DNA of 64,000 bases. Origin: Phenylobacterium sp. GTDB lineage: Bacteria; Pseudomonadota; Alphaproteobacteria; Caulobacterales; Caulobacteraceae. The notes below the pieces were generated by a model. It searched no databases, was not told where the DNA came from, and worked only from the letters and a program-made list of their open reading frames with translations. Of the stretch, positions 41,638 through 50,485 are shown piece after piece. The DNA is taken from positions 1 to 64,000 of the forward strand of contig NZ_SSMX01000004.1 of the NCBI RefSeq assembly GCF_004799515.1, given 5' to 3'. The position numbers and the translations under genes are program-made. Position 1 is the stretch's first letter. Every line of letters starts with the position of its first letter.

Positions 41638-42237
41638 ATGACCAGACACGCCGCCCTCCGCTTCGCCGCGCTCGGCCTCGCCGTTACCGTCGCCCTGCCG
41701 CTTCCCGCCGCCGCCCAAGCCTCCGCACAGGCCGCGGCCCCGCGCGACGGCAGCCACGACTTCGACTTCACCTTCGGGACCTGGACCGAGCACTCGAAGC
41801 GGCTGATGCACCCGCTCGCCGGCGCCAACGACTGGGTGGAGTGGGACGGCCACACGGTGGTGCGGAAGATCTGGGGCGGCCGCGCCAACATGGCCGAACT
41901 CAGGGCCGCCACCCCGGCCGGCCCGCTCGAGCTGATCGCCCTGCGGGTCTACAACCCGGCCACCGGCCAGTGGAGCATCAACTTCGCCACCTCTGCGGTC
42001 GGCAAGCTGAACGACATCCCGGGCGTCGGTGAGTTCAAGGACGGCCGCATCGACTTCTACGACCAGGAGCCGTTCAACGGCCGCGCGATCCTGGTGCGCT
42101 TCTCGGTCTACAGCACCAGCCCCACCACCCACGTCAGCGAGCAGGCCTTCTCCGCCGACGGCGGCAAGACCTGGGAGGTGAATTGGATCAACCGCTACAC
42201 CCTTGTGAACCGCAACACCGAGCCGGAGGGCGGCTGA
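41638..42237 (+). CDS. Secreted hypothetical protein, DGSHDFDF family, copy 2
   Basis: A 199-residue exported protein and tandem paralogue of the preceding gene. It has a signal peptide (RFAALGLAVTVALPLPAAAQA) and then the same landmarks: DGSHDFDFTFGTWTEHSKRL, VVRKIWGGRANMAELRA, LRVYNPATGQWSINFA, RAILVRF and DGGKTWEVNWI. The ATG at 41638 has AAGGAA upstream; a GTG at 41608 overlapping the previous stop is a weaker alternative. Shared motifs at matching positions indicate a local duplication followed by substantial divergence. Confidence 0.78.
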   Translation: MTRHAALRFAALGLAVTVALPLPAAAQASAQAAAPRDGSHDFDFTFGTWTEHSKRLMHPLAGANDWVEWDGHTVVRKIWGGRANMAELRAATPAGPLELIALRVYNPATGQWSINFATSAVGKLNDIPGVGEFKDGRIDFYDQEPFNGRAILVRFSVYSTSPTTHVSEQAFSADGGKTWEVNWINRYTLVNRNTEPEGG

Positions 42238-42270
42238 GATCGATAAACACTTGGGCCAGCGCCTCAACGT

Positions 42271-42427
42271 CCTCCTCCCCTTGTGGGAGGAGGTGGCCCG
42301 CGGAGCGGGTCGGAGGTGGGGTTTCTCGGTCTCTCGGCGCTATCCGAGGCTCAGTATCGCGCGGAGAGCGGAGCGCGACCCCCTCCGTCAGCCTTCGGCC
42401 GACACCTCCCCCCACAAGGGGAGGAGG
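42271..42427. repeat. Extragenic palindromic repeat
   Basis: The outer arms CCTCCTCCCCTTGTGGG (42271-42287) and its exact complement (42411-42427) enclose imperfectly paired inner arms (GGAGGTGG-type against CACCTCC-type; GGTCGGAGG against CCCTCCGTC). The whole could fold into a long stem. Similar CTCCTCCCC...GTGGGAGG elements are common between convergent genes in Caulobacterales and relatives. It sits between convergent genes and may also end transcription. Confidence 0.75.
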
Positions 42428-42447
42428 ATCGCCAATTGGCGCTTCGC

Positions 42448-43203
42448 CTAAACCGCCGGCGGGTCCAGGTAGTCGTAGAGCACCCGGCCGTAGGGCAGGG
42501 TCAGGTCGGCGATGAAGTGGTGCGCCTCGACCACCCGGCGCACGGGCAGGTCGGCGACCGGCGCGTTCACGTGCGGGACGAGGTGAAGCCGACCCGGCCC
42601 GCGCCAGGAGCCCTTCACCTCGACGTCGGTGAGATTCAACGCCACCAGCTGGCAGATCGCCGGACAGCCGTCGATCCCGGGGATGAGCTTCAGGTTGATC
42701 TGGGTCTTGGCCACCTTGGCGGCGGTGGCCACCCCGTTGCCGGCCATGTTCTCGTGCTTGTAGCCCATGGTGCCCACGGCCACCTGCTGGCCGGCGTACT
42801 CCAGGGTGCCGGTCAGCGTGTCCTTGATGATCTCCAGCTTCGGATGGGCGTACTTCTTGGGGAAGCCCCAGATCTCGCGGCCCGCGGCGATCGGCGGATC
42901 GTCGTCCAGGTACATCTGCGAGACGAAGTTCACCGCCTCGCCCTTGTACTGGCAGGGGATGACGATGCCGCTTTCGGTGTAGTCGCCGAAGCCGGTGGAG
43001 TCCGGCATGCGGATCCATTCATAGGCCACCAGCGGCTGGTCGATGGGCTCCAGCGGCTCGGGCAGCTGGGCGCGGATCGCCTCGGGATCGCTCTCGTAGG
43101 TGATGACCATGTATTCGCGGTCGACGAAGCGGTAGGGCCCGGCGGGATAGCTCGGGCCGGCCATCGGCATGGACGGCAGCTTGAGGATGTCGGCGGCGTT
43201 CAT
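42448..43203 (-). CDS. adc: Acetoacetate decarboxylase
   Basis: A 251-residue enzyme converting acetoacetate to acetone and CO2. The hallmark adjacent lysines are K116/K117 in IWGFPKKYAHPKL, one forming the Schiff base with its pKa lowered by its neighbour. YEWIRMPDSTGFGDYTESGI and VNFVSQMYLDDDPPI are further family segments. The ATG at 43203 lies 5 bases after the bdhA stop, so the two enzymes act in sequence from one transcript: 3-hydroxybutyrate to acetoacetate to acetone. Some adc homologues have other activities, but the active site here is intact. Confidence 0.92.
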   Translation of the reverse strand: MNAADILKLPSMPMAGPSYPAGPYRFVDREYMVITYESDPEAIRAQLPEPLEPIDQPLVAYEWIRMPDSTGFGDYTESGIVIPCQYKGEAVNFVSQMYLDDDPPIAAGREIWGFPKKYAHPKLEIIKDTLTGTLEYAGQQVAVGTMGYKHENMAGNGVATAAKVAKTQINLKLIPGIDGCPAICQLVALNLTDVEVKGSWRGPGRLHLVPHVNAPVADLPVRRVVEAHHFIADLTLPYGRVLYDYLDPPAV

Positions 43204-43208
43204 GACGA

Positions 43209-43991
43209 TTATTCCGCGGTCCAGCCGCCGTCGATGGGCAGGATCGCGCCGGTGATCGAGCGCGCGCTGTCGGAGGCCAGGTAGAGGGCCAGGTCGGCGA
43301 TCTCCTCCACCGTCACGAACTGCTTGGTGGGCTGGGCGGTGAGCAGGACGTCGTTGATCACCTGCTCGCGCGTCATGTGCCGCGCTTCCATGGTCTCGGG
43401 GATCTGGTGCTCGACCAGCGGGGTCCAGACATAGCCCGGGCAGATGGCGTTGGCGGTGATCCCGAAGGTCGCCGTTTCCAGCGCCACGGTCTTGGTGAGG
43501 CCCGCGATCCCGTGCTTGGCCGAGACGTAGGCCGACTTGAACGGCGAGGCGACCAGGGCGTGGGCCGAGGCGGTGTTGATGATCCGGCCCCACTTGCGGG
43601 CCTTCATCCCCGGCACGGCGGCGCGGATGGCGTGGAAGGCGGCTGACAGGTTGATGGCGATGATCTGGTCCCACTTGGCCGGCGGGAACTCCTCGATCGG
43701 CGAGACGAACTGGATGCCGGCGTTGTTCACCAGCACGTCCAGGCGGCCCAGCTTTTCCTCGGCCTCGGCGACCATGGCGGCGATCTGGTCGCCCTGGCTC
43801 ATGTCGGCGCCGGAGTAGAGCGCCTTGACGCCGAACTCGGCCTCGATGCCGGCGCGCTCCTTCTCGATGGCGCCGGCCTCGCCGAAGCCGTTGATCATCA
43901 CGTCGGCCCCGGCCTTGGCGTAGGCCCGGGCGACCGCCAGGCCGATGCCGCTGGTCGAGCCGGTGACCAGGGCGACTTTTCCGTTGAGCAT
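43209..43991 (-). CDS. bdhA: 3-hydroxybutyrate dehydrogenase
   Basis: A 260-residue classical SDR that oxidises (R)-3-hydroxybutyrate to acetoacetate with NAD. The cofactor site is VALVTGSTSGIGLAVARAY, with VLVNNAGIQFVSP and catalytic Ser/Tyr/Lys in NTASAHALVASPFKSAYVSAK. HxxP and substrate-loop features such as NAICPGYVWTPLVEHQI match bacterial BdhA. The ATG at 43991 follows GGAAGG; a TTG five codons earlier is possible. It is co-transcribed with adc and divergent from the patatin-like gene, an arrangement linked to polyhydroxybutyrate turnover. Confidence 0.93.
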   Translation of the reverse strand: MLNGKVALVTGSTSGIGLAVARAYAKAGADVMINGFGEAGAIEKERAGIEAEFGVKALYSGADMSQGDQIAAMVAEAEEKLGRLDVLVNNAGIQFVSPIEEFPPAKWDQIIAINLSAAFHAIRAAVPGMKARKWGRIINTASAHALVASPFKSAYVSAKHGIAGLTKTVALETATFGITANAICPGYVWTPLVEHQIPETMEARHMTREQVINDVLLTAQPTKQFVTVEEIADLALYLASDSARSITGAILPIDGGWTAE

Positions 43992-44050
43992 GAGCTTCCT
44001 TCCCAATTCCGGGCCGAGGCGCGCGGGCCTCTAGTGATCGGCGGGAAGTC

Positions 44051-44064
44051 TGATGTTTACATCA
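44051..44064. promoter_or_regulatory. Palindrome in bdhA/patatin divergent promoter
   Basis: TGATGT-TT-ACATCA is a perfect 14-base palindrome in the 137-base spacer between bdhA and the patatin-like gene. It lies 60 bases upstream of bdhA and 64 bases upstream of the other start, so one regulator could control both directions. A -35-like TTTACA (44056-44061) overlaps it. Confidence 0.45.
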
Positions 44065-44128
44065 AGTATTCATGACAGATTTGCGCAAACGGCGGCTTGT
44101 CACGGCGTTGTCGCAAGCTCTCGCCTAA

Positions 44129-45292
44129 ATGTTGACCATGGACGCGCGCACGAAGACTGCCCCTCTCGCCGCCGGCTGGCGACCGGACCGCTGCGGCCGG
44201 GTGGCCCTGGTGCTGCAGGGCGGGGGCGCGCTCGGCGCCTATCAGGCCGGCGTCTACCAGGCCATGCACGAGGCCGGCATCGAGCCGGACTGGGTTTCCG
44301 GCGTCTCCATCGGGGCGATCAACTCGGCGATCATCGCCGGCAACGCGCCGGACGAGCGGCTCGACAAACTCAAGACCTTCTGGGAGCGGATCACCTCGCG
44401 GACCATCTGGGCCTACACCCCGGACGGCGACGTCTACCGCAACGCCCGCAACGCCACGAGTTCGCTGTTCACCCTGATGATGGGCCAGCCGGGCTTCTTC
44501 GAGCCCAATCCGGTGAGCCCCTGGCTGACCCCGGCCGGCGCCCGCGCCGCCACCGCCTACTATAACAACGGCCAGCTACGCGAGACCCTGCTGGAGCTGG
44601 TCGACTTCGACCGGATCAACAGCGGCGCGGTGCGTTTCTCGGTGGGCGCGGTCAATGTGGTTAGCGGCAACTTCATCTTCTTCGACAACGCCACCACCGA
44701 GATCGGGCCGGAGCATGTGATGGCGTCAGGCGCCCTGCCACCCGCCCTGCCCGCGGTGCAGATCGGCACCGACTGGTTCTGGGACGGCGGCATCGTCTCC
44801 AACACCCCGCTGCAGCACCTCTTGGCCCAGGACGACGACATCAACTCCCTGGTCTTCCAGGTGGACCTGTTCAACGCCCACGGACTGATGCCGCGCACCA
44901 TGCAGGACGTGATGGGCCGGCATAAGGACATCATGTACTCGTCGCGCACCCGCCAGGTGACCGACATGTTCCAGCGGCTGCAACGCTGGAAGACCCGCGC
45001 CTACAACGCCCTGCTGAAGGTGCCGGACGCCGACCTGACGGACGAGGAGCGGGCCATGCGCGACAAGCTCGCGACGCTCCCGGCGCTCACCGTCCTGCAG
45101 CTGATCTACCAACAGCAGGCCTATGAGGGGAACGCCAAGGACTACGAGTTCTCCGGCACCTCCATGCGCGAGCATTGGGCCAGCGGCCTCCTGGACACCG
45201 AGCGCACGCTGACGCGCAAGGACTGGCTGCAGATGCCGCCCCCCAACGCCGGCATCCTGACCCACGACATCCACCGCGAGACCGAGGGCTAG
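44129..45292 (+). CDS. Patatin-like phospholipase/esterase with DUF3734-type C-terminus
   Basis: A 387-residue patatin-fold serine hydrolase. The oxyanion motif is LVLQGGGALGAYQAGVYQAM, the nucleophile is S60 in SGVSIGAINSAI, and the catalytic Asp is in FWDGGIVSNTPL. The C-terminal third (including MGRHKDIMYSSRTRQVTDMF and SMREHWASGLLDTERTL) is the extension regularly found in alphaproteobacterial patatins that accompany bdhA. A role with polyhydroxybutyrate granules or membrane lipids is inferred from that pairing. ATG 44129 is used; ATG 44138 is an alternative, and neither has a strong ribosome site. Confidence 0.9.
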   Translation: MLTMDARTKTAPLAAGWRPDRCGRVALVLQGGGALGAYQAGVYQAMHEAGIEPDWVSGVSIGAINSAIIAGNAPDERLDKLKTFWERITSRTIWAYTPDGDVYRNARNATSSLFTLMMGQPGFFEPNPVSPWLTPAGARAATAYYNNGQLRETLLELVDFDRINSGAVRFSVGAVNVVSGNFIFFDNATTEIGPEHVMASGALPPALPAVQIGTDWFWDGGIVSNTPLQHLLAQDDDINSLVFQVDLFNAHGLMPRTMQDVMGRHKDIMYSSRTRQVTDMFQRLQRWKTRAYNALLKVPDADLTDEERAMRDKLATLPALTVLQLIYQQQAYEGNAKDYEFSGTSMREHWASGLLDTERTLTRKDWLQMPPPNAGILTHDIHRETEG

Positions 45293-45295
45293 GGC

Positions 45296-45985
45296 TCAGC
45301 CCATCCAGCGGTAGCCGACGGCGGGCTCGGTGAGGATCAGGCTGGGCTGGCCGGGGTCGGGCTCGATCTTCTGGCGCAGCTGGCCAACGAAGACCCGCAG
45401 GTACTGCACGTCCTCCTCGTGCGCCGGCCCCCAGACGGCGGTCAGCAGATGGCGGTGGGTGACCACCTTGCCGGCGCCCTCCACCAGCTGGGCCAGCAGG
45501 TCGTACTCCCGGGGCGACAGCCGGACCGCCACGCCGGCGCGGGTCACCAGGCGCTTGACGAGATCGACGGTGAGGTCGCCCGCGGTGACCACGGTGGGCG
45601 CGCCCGCGTCCTGCAGCCTGTGGCGCAGCGCCGCCCGGATGCGGGCCAGAAGCTCGCCCACCCCGAACGGCTTTTCCACATAGTCGTCGGCGCCCAGGTC
45701 CAGGGCGTCGATCTTCTCGGTCTCGCGGTCGCGGGCCGACAGGATGATGATCGGGCCCTTGTAGAAGGCCCGGGCCTTCTCCAGCGCCTGCTTGCCGTCC
45801 ATGTCCGGCAGGCCGAGGTCGAGCACCACCACGTCGGGCGCCTTGCGGGCGATTTCGCGCAAGCCGGCCGCGGCGGTGTCGGCCCGCACCGCCTCATAGC
45901 CGGCCGCGTCCAGGGCCGGACCCAGGAAGCGGTGGATCTGCGGCTCGTCGTCGATGACCAGGATGCGGGGCTTGTGCGCGCTCAA
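45296..45985 (-). CDS. kdpE: Response regulator KdpE
   Basis: A 229-residue OmpR/PhoB-type regulator. The receiver has acids in VIDDEPQ, phosphoacceptor D56 in VVVLDLGLPDMDG, Thr/Ser in IIILSAR and Lys in VEKPFGV. The winged-helix output domain includes LSPREYDLLAQLVEGAGKVV and VQYLRVFVGQLRQKIEPDP. It overlaps kdpD by four bases. In known systems KdpE activates the potassium-importing kdpFABC operon; those genes are not present in the window. It converges on the patatin gene. Confidence 0.93.
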   Translation of the reverse strand: MSAHKPRILVIDDEPQIHRFLGPALDAAGYEAVRADTAAAGLREIARKAPDVVVLDLGLPDMDGKQALEKARAFYKGPIIILSARDRETEKIDALDLGADDYVEKPFGVGELLARIRAALRHRLQDAGAPTVVTAGDLTVDLVKRLVTRAGVAVRLSPREYDLLAQLVEGAGKVVTHRHLLTAVWGPAHEEDVQYLRVFVGQLRQKIEPDPGQPSLILTEPAVGYRWMG

Positions 45986-48651
45986 AGCAGGTGCCCGGGG
46001 GTCGCCCGTTCCTTGGGCAAGCTGATCAGGATGCGGGTGCCGCGCCCGTCATGGATCGGGCTGGCCGCGGCGATGCGGCCGCCCATGGCCTCGACAAATC
46101 CCTTGGAGATGGCCAGGCCCAGGCCCGCGCCCTTGCCGCGGTCGGTCGCCTCCTCCATGCGCCGGAAGCGTTCGAACACCCGCTCCAGCTCCGTCGTCGG
46201 GATCCCGCGGCCCTCGTCCTCGATGGAGATCACCACATTGCCACGGTCCTCATAGGCCGCGACCTCGATGGCCGTGCCGTCGGGGCTGTAGGCGATGGCG
46301 TTCTCCAGGATGTTGACCAGGGCCTGCTCCAGCAGGGAGGCATCGGCCATGACCATCGAGAGCTGGGCCGGAAAGTCGCGGTCGAGCTTGCGGTTCTCCA
46401 GCCGCCGCTTCACCCGGTCCACCGCCGCGCGCAGCACGTCGCGCACGTCGACCCATTCCCGGCGGGTGGAAAGGCCGCCGCCCTCCAGCCGGGTCATGTC
46501 CAAGAGGTCGCCGACATAGCGGTTCAGCCGCTCGGCCTCCTCGCGGATGGAGATCAGCAGGTCGGCGCGCACCTTGGGCGTCAGCGACTTGCCGAAGTCG
46601 ATCAGGGTGGTGGCCGCCCCCAGCACGGTCGATAGCGGCGTGCGCAGGTCGTGGCTGATGGAGTTGAACAGGGCCGAGCGCAGCCGGTCGGAGCGGCGGA
46701 GCGCCTCGGCGCTGGCGGCCTCGGCGGCGAACTCGGCCCGCTCCAGGGCGACGGCGCCCTGGTCCAGCAGGGCGCTCACGAACCGCTCGCCGTCCTCGGT
46801 GGCCACCGCCTTGGGTTCGACCCCGACCACCCCAGCACGGGACTTCACCCCCTGCAGCGGCCGGAAGGTCCAGGCGGCGTTGGGCAGGGTGCCGGTGCCG
46901 GCGCCGGCCGGCTCACCCTTCTCCCAGGCCCAGCGGGCGGCGGCCATGTCGCCCGCCGAGAGCGTCGGCGACGGCGGCGAGGCGGCGGTGACGGCGATGT
47001 CCTCGCCCTCCGGCGTCAGCACCACGGCCGCGGCGCTGGTGGCGGCGGCCAGTTGTTCGGCGAGCGCCACGGCCGCGTCCTGGGCGCGGGCGGCGGACGA
47101 GAGCCGGCGCGTGGCCGACAGCACCGCCGCCACGCCGGAGGCCCGGCGGCTGACCGCCATCGCCTGATCGCGCACCCGGCCGGTCAGCCAGCCGGTGGTC
47201 AGGGCCGCGGCGAAGAACACCGCGAAGGTGAACACGTCGGCGGCGTGGCCGATGAAGAAGCTGAGCCGCGGCTCCAGGAAGAAGAAGTTGTAGACCAGCG
47301 CCGAGGCGGCCGCCGCGGTGACCGCTGGCCAGAGGCCAAAGGCCAGGCCAGAGACCAGCACGCTCAACATGAACACCATGGCGAGGTTGGCGCTTTGGGC
47401 GTAGCGGTCGACCAGGAAGGACACCCCGCCGGCCACCGCGACGGCGGCCAGGGCGCCCAGGTGCCCCAGCCAGGGGAACGAGATCGCCCGGCGCGGCGCG
47501 GGCGCGGGCGTCTCCTCGCCCTCGGCGGCTTCGGTGATCACATGCAGGGCCGCGCCCGAGCTCTCGCTCAGCAGGGACTCGATCAGGTTGCGCTGGAAGG
47601 GCCGGCGCCGGTGGCGGGTCTTGCCGACCACGATCTGGGTCTGGTTGTTGCGCCGCGCGTAATCCAGCACGCAGTCCACCAGGTCGTCGCCGGTGAGCAC
47701 CACGGTCGCCCCGCCGAGCTGTTCGGCCAGCTTCAGCGCCTCGCGCAGCTTCTGGGCGGCGGCCGGGGTCGGCGGCGACATATTCGGCCGCTCCACGTGC
47801 GCCACCGTCCACGGCGCATCCATCATCATGTCCGAGAGCCGGCGGCCCGCGCGCACCAGCGAAGCGGCCATGGCGTCTGGGCCGACCAGCACCAGGATCC
47901 GTTCGCCCGCCGCCCAGGGGCCCTCGACGCCGGCCCGCTTCATCGCCCCGATGAGCTGGCCGTCGACCGTCTGGGCCGCCCGGCGCAGGGCCAGTTCGCG
48001 CAGCGCCGTCAGGTTCTCGGTCTTGAAGAACCGCTCGGCGGCCAGCCGGGCGGTCTCGCCCAGGTAGACCTTGCCCTCGGCCATCCGCTCGCGCAGCTCG
48101 GCCGGGGTGATGTCGATCAGCTCGATCTCGTCGGCGCGGGAGAGCGCGCTGTCGGGCACGGTCTCGCGCTGGCGCACCCCGGTGATCTTCCAGACCACGT
48201 CGACCAGGCTCTCCAGGTGCTGGACGTTCAGCGTCGTCCAGACGTCGAGGCCGGCGGCCAGCAGCTCCTCCACATCCTGCCAGCGCTTGGGATGGCGCGA
48301 GCTGGGGGCGTTGGAGTGGGCGTATTCGTCGATCAGCAGGAGGCCCGGCCGCCGGGCCAGCGCCGCATCTAGGTCGAACTCCAGGAGCGTCCCGCCGCGA
48401 TGCTCGATGGGCTTGCGCGGCATGACGTCCAGGCCGCGCAGCAGGGCCTGGGTGTCGCGGCGGCCATGGGTCTCCACCACGCCCACCACCACGTCGACGC
48501 CCTCGGCCTTTCGCCGGCGTGCAGCGCGCAGCATCTCGTAGGTCTTGCCGACGCCCGGCGACATGCCGAGGAAGACCTTCAGCCGCCCGCGTCCGGGACG
48601 GTCCACCGCCGCCAGCAGGGCATCCGGATCGGGTCGGCGCGGTTCAGCCAT
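45982..48651 (-). CDS. kdpD: Osmosensitive K+ channel histidine kinase KdpD
   Basis: An 889-residue membrane kinase. The N-terminal KdpD domain has a Walker A-like VFLGMSPGVGKTYEM and LLIDEYAHSN (usually DELAHTN). A universal-stress-protein-like domain follows (about 250-370, with VLTGDDLVDCVLDYARRNN). Four membrane helices lie at about 390-500 (for example LAMVFMLSVLVSGLAFGLWP). A GAF-like segment precedes the kinase core, whose phospho-His is H667 in SISHDLRTPLSTVLG; NILENAIAYSPDG and GAGLGLAISKGFVEAMGG are the N and G boxes. It lies 61 bases downstream of argS. Confidence 0.95.
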   Translation of the reverse strand: MAEPRRPDPDALLAAVDRPGRGRLKVFLGMSPGVGKTYEMLRAARRRKAEGVDVVVGVVETHGRRDTQALLRGLDVMPRKPIEHRGGTLLEFDLDAALARRPGLLLIDEYAHSNAPSSRHPKRWQDVEELLAAGLDVWTTLNVQHLESLVDVVWKITGVRQRETVPDSALSRADEIELIDITPAELRERMAEGKVYLGETARLAAERFFKTENLTALRELALRRAAQTVDGQLIGAMKRAGVEGPWAAGERILVLVGPDAMAASLVRAGRRLSDMMMDAPWTVAHVERPNMSPPTPAAAQKLREALKLAEQLGGATVVLTGDDLVDCVLDYARRNNQTQIVVGKTRHRRRPFQRNLIESLLSESSGAALHVITEAAEGEETPAPAPRRAISFPWLGHLGALAAVAVAGGVSFLVDRYAQSANLAMVFMLSVLVSGLAFGLWPAVTAAAASALVYNFFFLEPRLSFFIGHAADVFTFAVFFAAALTTGWLTGRVRDQAMAVSRRASGVAAVLSATRRLSSAARAQDAAVALAEQLAAATSAAAVVLTPEGEDIAVTAASPPSPTLSAGDMAAARWAWEKGEPAGAGTGTLPNAAWTFRPLQGVKSRAGVVGVEPKAVATEDGERFVSALLDQGAVALERAEFAAEAASAEALRRSDRLRSALFNSISHDLRTPLSTVLGAATTLIDFGKSLTPKVRADLLISIREEAERLNRYVGDLLDMTRLEGGGLSTRREWVDVRDVLRAAVDRVKRRLENRKLDRDFPAQLSMVMADASLLEQALVNILENAIAYSPDGTAIEVAAYEDRGNVVISIEDEGRGIPTTELERVFERFRRMEEATDRGKGAGLGLAISKGFVEAMGGRIAAASPIHDGRGTRILISLPKERATPGHLL

Positions 48652-48712
48652 CGCCGCCTAAGGTGCGCCAGCGGCCGGTCGGCGTCGAGTGCGAGGTTGA
48701 CGTCGCGGCCGC

Positions 48713-50485
48713 CTACATCCGCTCGGGGACGGCGATCCCCAGCAGGTCCAGGGCGCGCTCGAGTTGAGCGAGCGTGGTCGAGGCGAGCGCCAGCCGCGAG
48801 CCGCGCACCGCCGGCTCCGCCTGCAGGATCGGACAGGCGGCGTAGAACTTGGAGAAGGCCTGTGACAGCCGGTAGGCGTGCTCGGCCACCGCATTGGGCG
48901 CCTGGCGGTCATAGGCCTCGGCCAGGGCCGCGTCGAAGGCGTCGAGGGTCAGGGCCAGCTCCCGCTCCGCCGGCTCGGCGATGGCGATGGGGCCGGCCTC
49001 GGCGCCCGCCTCCACGGCCCGGCGCAGCAGGGATTTCACCCGCACCGCCTGGTAGAGCAGATAGGGCCCGGTCTTGCCCTCGAAGCTGGTGAAGCGGTCG
49101 AGGTCGAAGACGTAGGAGGTGCCGCGGAAGTTCTGCAGGTCGGCGAACTTCAGCGCCGCCACGGCGACCTTGCCGGCGATATCCTCGAACTCGTCGGCGG
49201 GCAGGTCTTCGCCCAGGCCCGCCTCGTGCAGCCGCTCGCGCGCCTTCTCCCGGGTCATCTCGATCATGTCGGCCAGCTTCAGCACCCCGCCCTCGCGGGT
49301 CTTGAAGGGCTTGCCGTCGGTCCCGTTCATGGTGCCGAAGCCGACGTGCTGCAGCTCGCCCTCCGCCGCGTAGCCGGCCAGGTAGGCGGCGCGGAACACG
49401 ATCTCGAAGTGGTCGGCTTGGCGCTGGTCGACGCAATAGATCACCAGCTGCGGATCGAAGCTCTTCTTGCGGTCGAGGATGGTGGCGAGGTCGGTGGTGC
49501 CGTACATGGCCGAGCCTTCCGACGACACCACGAGCAACGGCGGCAGCTCGCGCTTGTCGCCCTCCCGCGAGACCCGGATGATCCGCGCGCCCTGGTCGTC
49601 GACCAGGAGGTCCTTGGCGGCGAGCTCGTCCACCATGGGGTCGATCAGGTCCTCGACGTCGCTCTCGCCCTTCCACAGGTCGAAGTCGACGCCGAGCGCA
49701 TGGAAGTCGCGCTCGAGGGCGATCTGGGTCACGTTCCGGAACCGCTTCCAGAGCTGGAAGTAGCCAGGCTGGCGGTCCTGCAGGCCGGCGGTGATCTTCC
49801 GCGCCCGGTCGCGGTAGTCGGTGTCGGTCTTCCCCTTGGCGGCGGCTTCCGGATAGAGCCGGTCGAGATCGGACAGGCTGACCGCTTCGAAGGCCGCAGT
49901 GTCGGCGGTCTCGCCGGCGTTCAGCGCGTCCACCGCCGCGGCGACCGCCGGCGCCTCGTCCATCACCGCCCCGATCAGGAGGCCCATCTGGTAGCCCCAG
50001 TCGCCGAAGTGGGCGTCGCCCAGCACGGTGTCGCCGCGGAAGCGGTAGAGGCGCTTGATGGATTCCCCGATGATCGAGGCGCGCAGGTGGCCCACGTGCA
50101 TGGGCTTGGCGACATTGGGGCCGCCGTAGTCCACCAGCACGCGCCGGGGCTCGGCCACGCTGGCCGCGCCGACCCGCGGATCGGCGGCGATGGCCTGCGC
50201 CCGCTGGCTTAAGGCGGCGTCGGAGAGCTTCAGGTTGATGAAGCCGGGTCCCGCGATCTCCACGCCGGCCAGGCGCGGATCGCCGGCCAGCCGCTCGGCC
50301 ACGCCCAAGGCGATCTCGCGCGGCGGCTTGCCCACCCGCTTGGCGGCGGCCAAGGCGCCATTCGACTGGAAGTCGGCGAGGTCGGGTCGGTCGGAGGCGG
50401 TCACCCGGCCCAGTTCGGGCGGCAAGCCAAGGCTCGCGAAGGCGGCCTCGACCGCTTCGCTCAGGACCCCTTTGAGGTCGCTCAT
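48713..50485 (-). CDS. argS: Arginyl-tRNA synthetase
   Basis: A 590-residue class I synthetase charging tRNA-Arg. The N-terminal Add1 domain is followed by the HIGH-type motif in [15 protein letters not shown]. The KMSK region is replaced, as in most ArgS, by a [13 protein letters not shown] segment. The C-terminal anticodon-binding domain includes [16 protein letters not shown] and the usual ending [13 protein letters not shown]. It overlaps the preceding secreted-protein gene by ATGA, so it is translated from the same message, an arrangement I associate with Caulobacteraceae. Confidence 0.97.
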   Translation of the reverse strand: MSDLKGVLSEAVEAAFASLGLPPELGRVTASDRPDLADFQSNGALAAAKRVGKPPREIALGVAERLAGDPRLAGVEIAGPGFINLKLSDAALSQRAQAIAADPRVGAASVAEPRRVLVDYGGPNVAKPMHVGHLRASIIGESIKRLYRFRGDTVLGDAHFGDWGYQMGLLIGAVMDEAPAVAAAVDALNAGETADTAAFEAVSLSDLDRLYPEAAAKGKTDTDYRDRARKITAGLQDRQPGYFQLWKRFRNVTQIALERDFHALGVDFDLWKGESDVEDLIDPMVDELAAKDLLVDDQGARIIRVSREGDKRELPPLLVVSSEGSAMYGTTDLATILDRKKSFDPQLVIYCVDQRQADHFEIVFRAAYLAGYAAEGELQHVGFGTMNGTDGKPFKTREGGVLKLADMIEMTREKARERLHEAGLGEDLPADEFEDIAGKVAVAALKFADLQNFRGTSYVFDLDRFTSFEGKTGPYLLYQAVRVKSLLRRAVEAGAEAGPIAIAEPAERELALTLDAFDAALAEAYDRQAPNAVAEHAYRLSQAFSKFYAACPILQAEPAVRGSRLALASTTLAQLERALDLLGIAVPERM

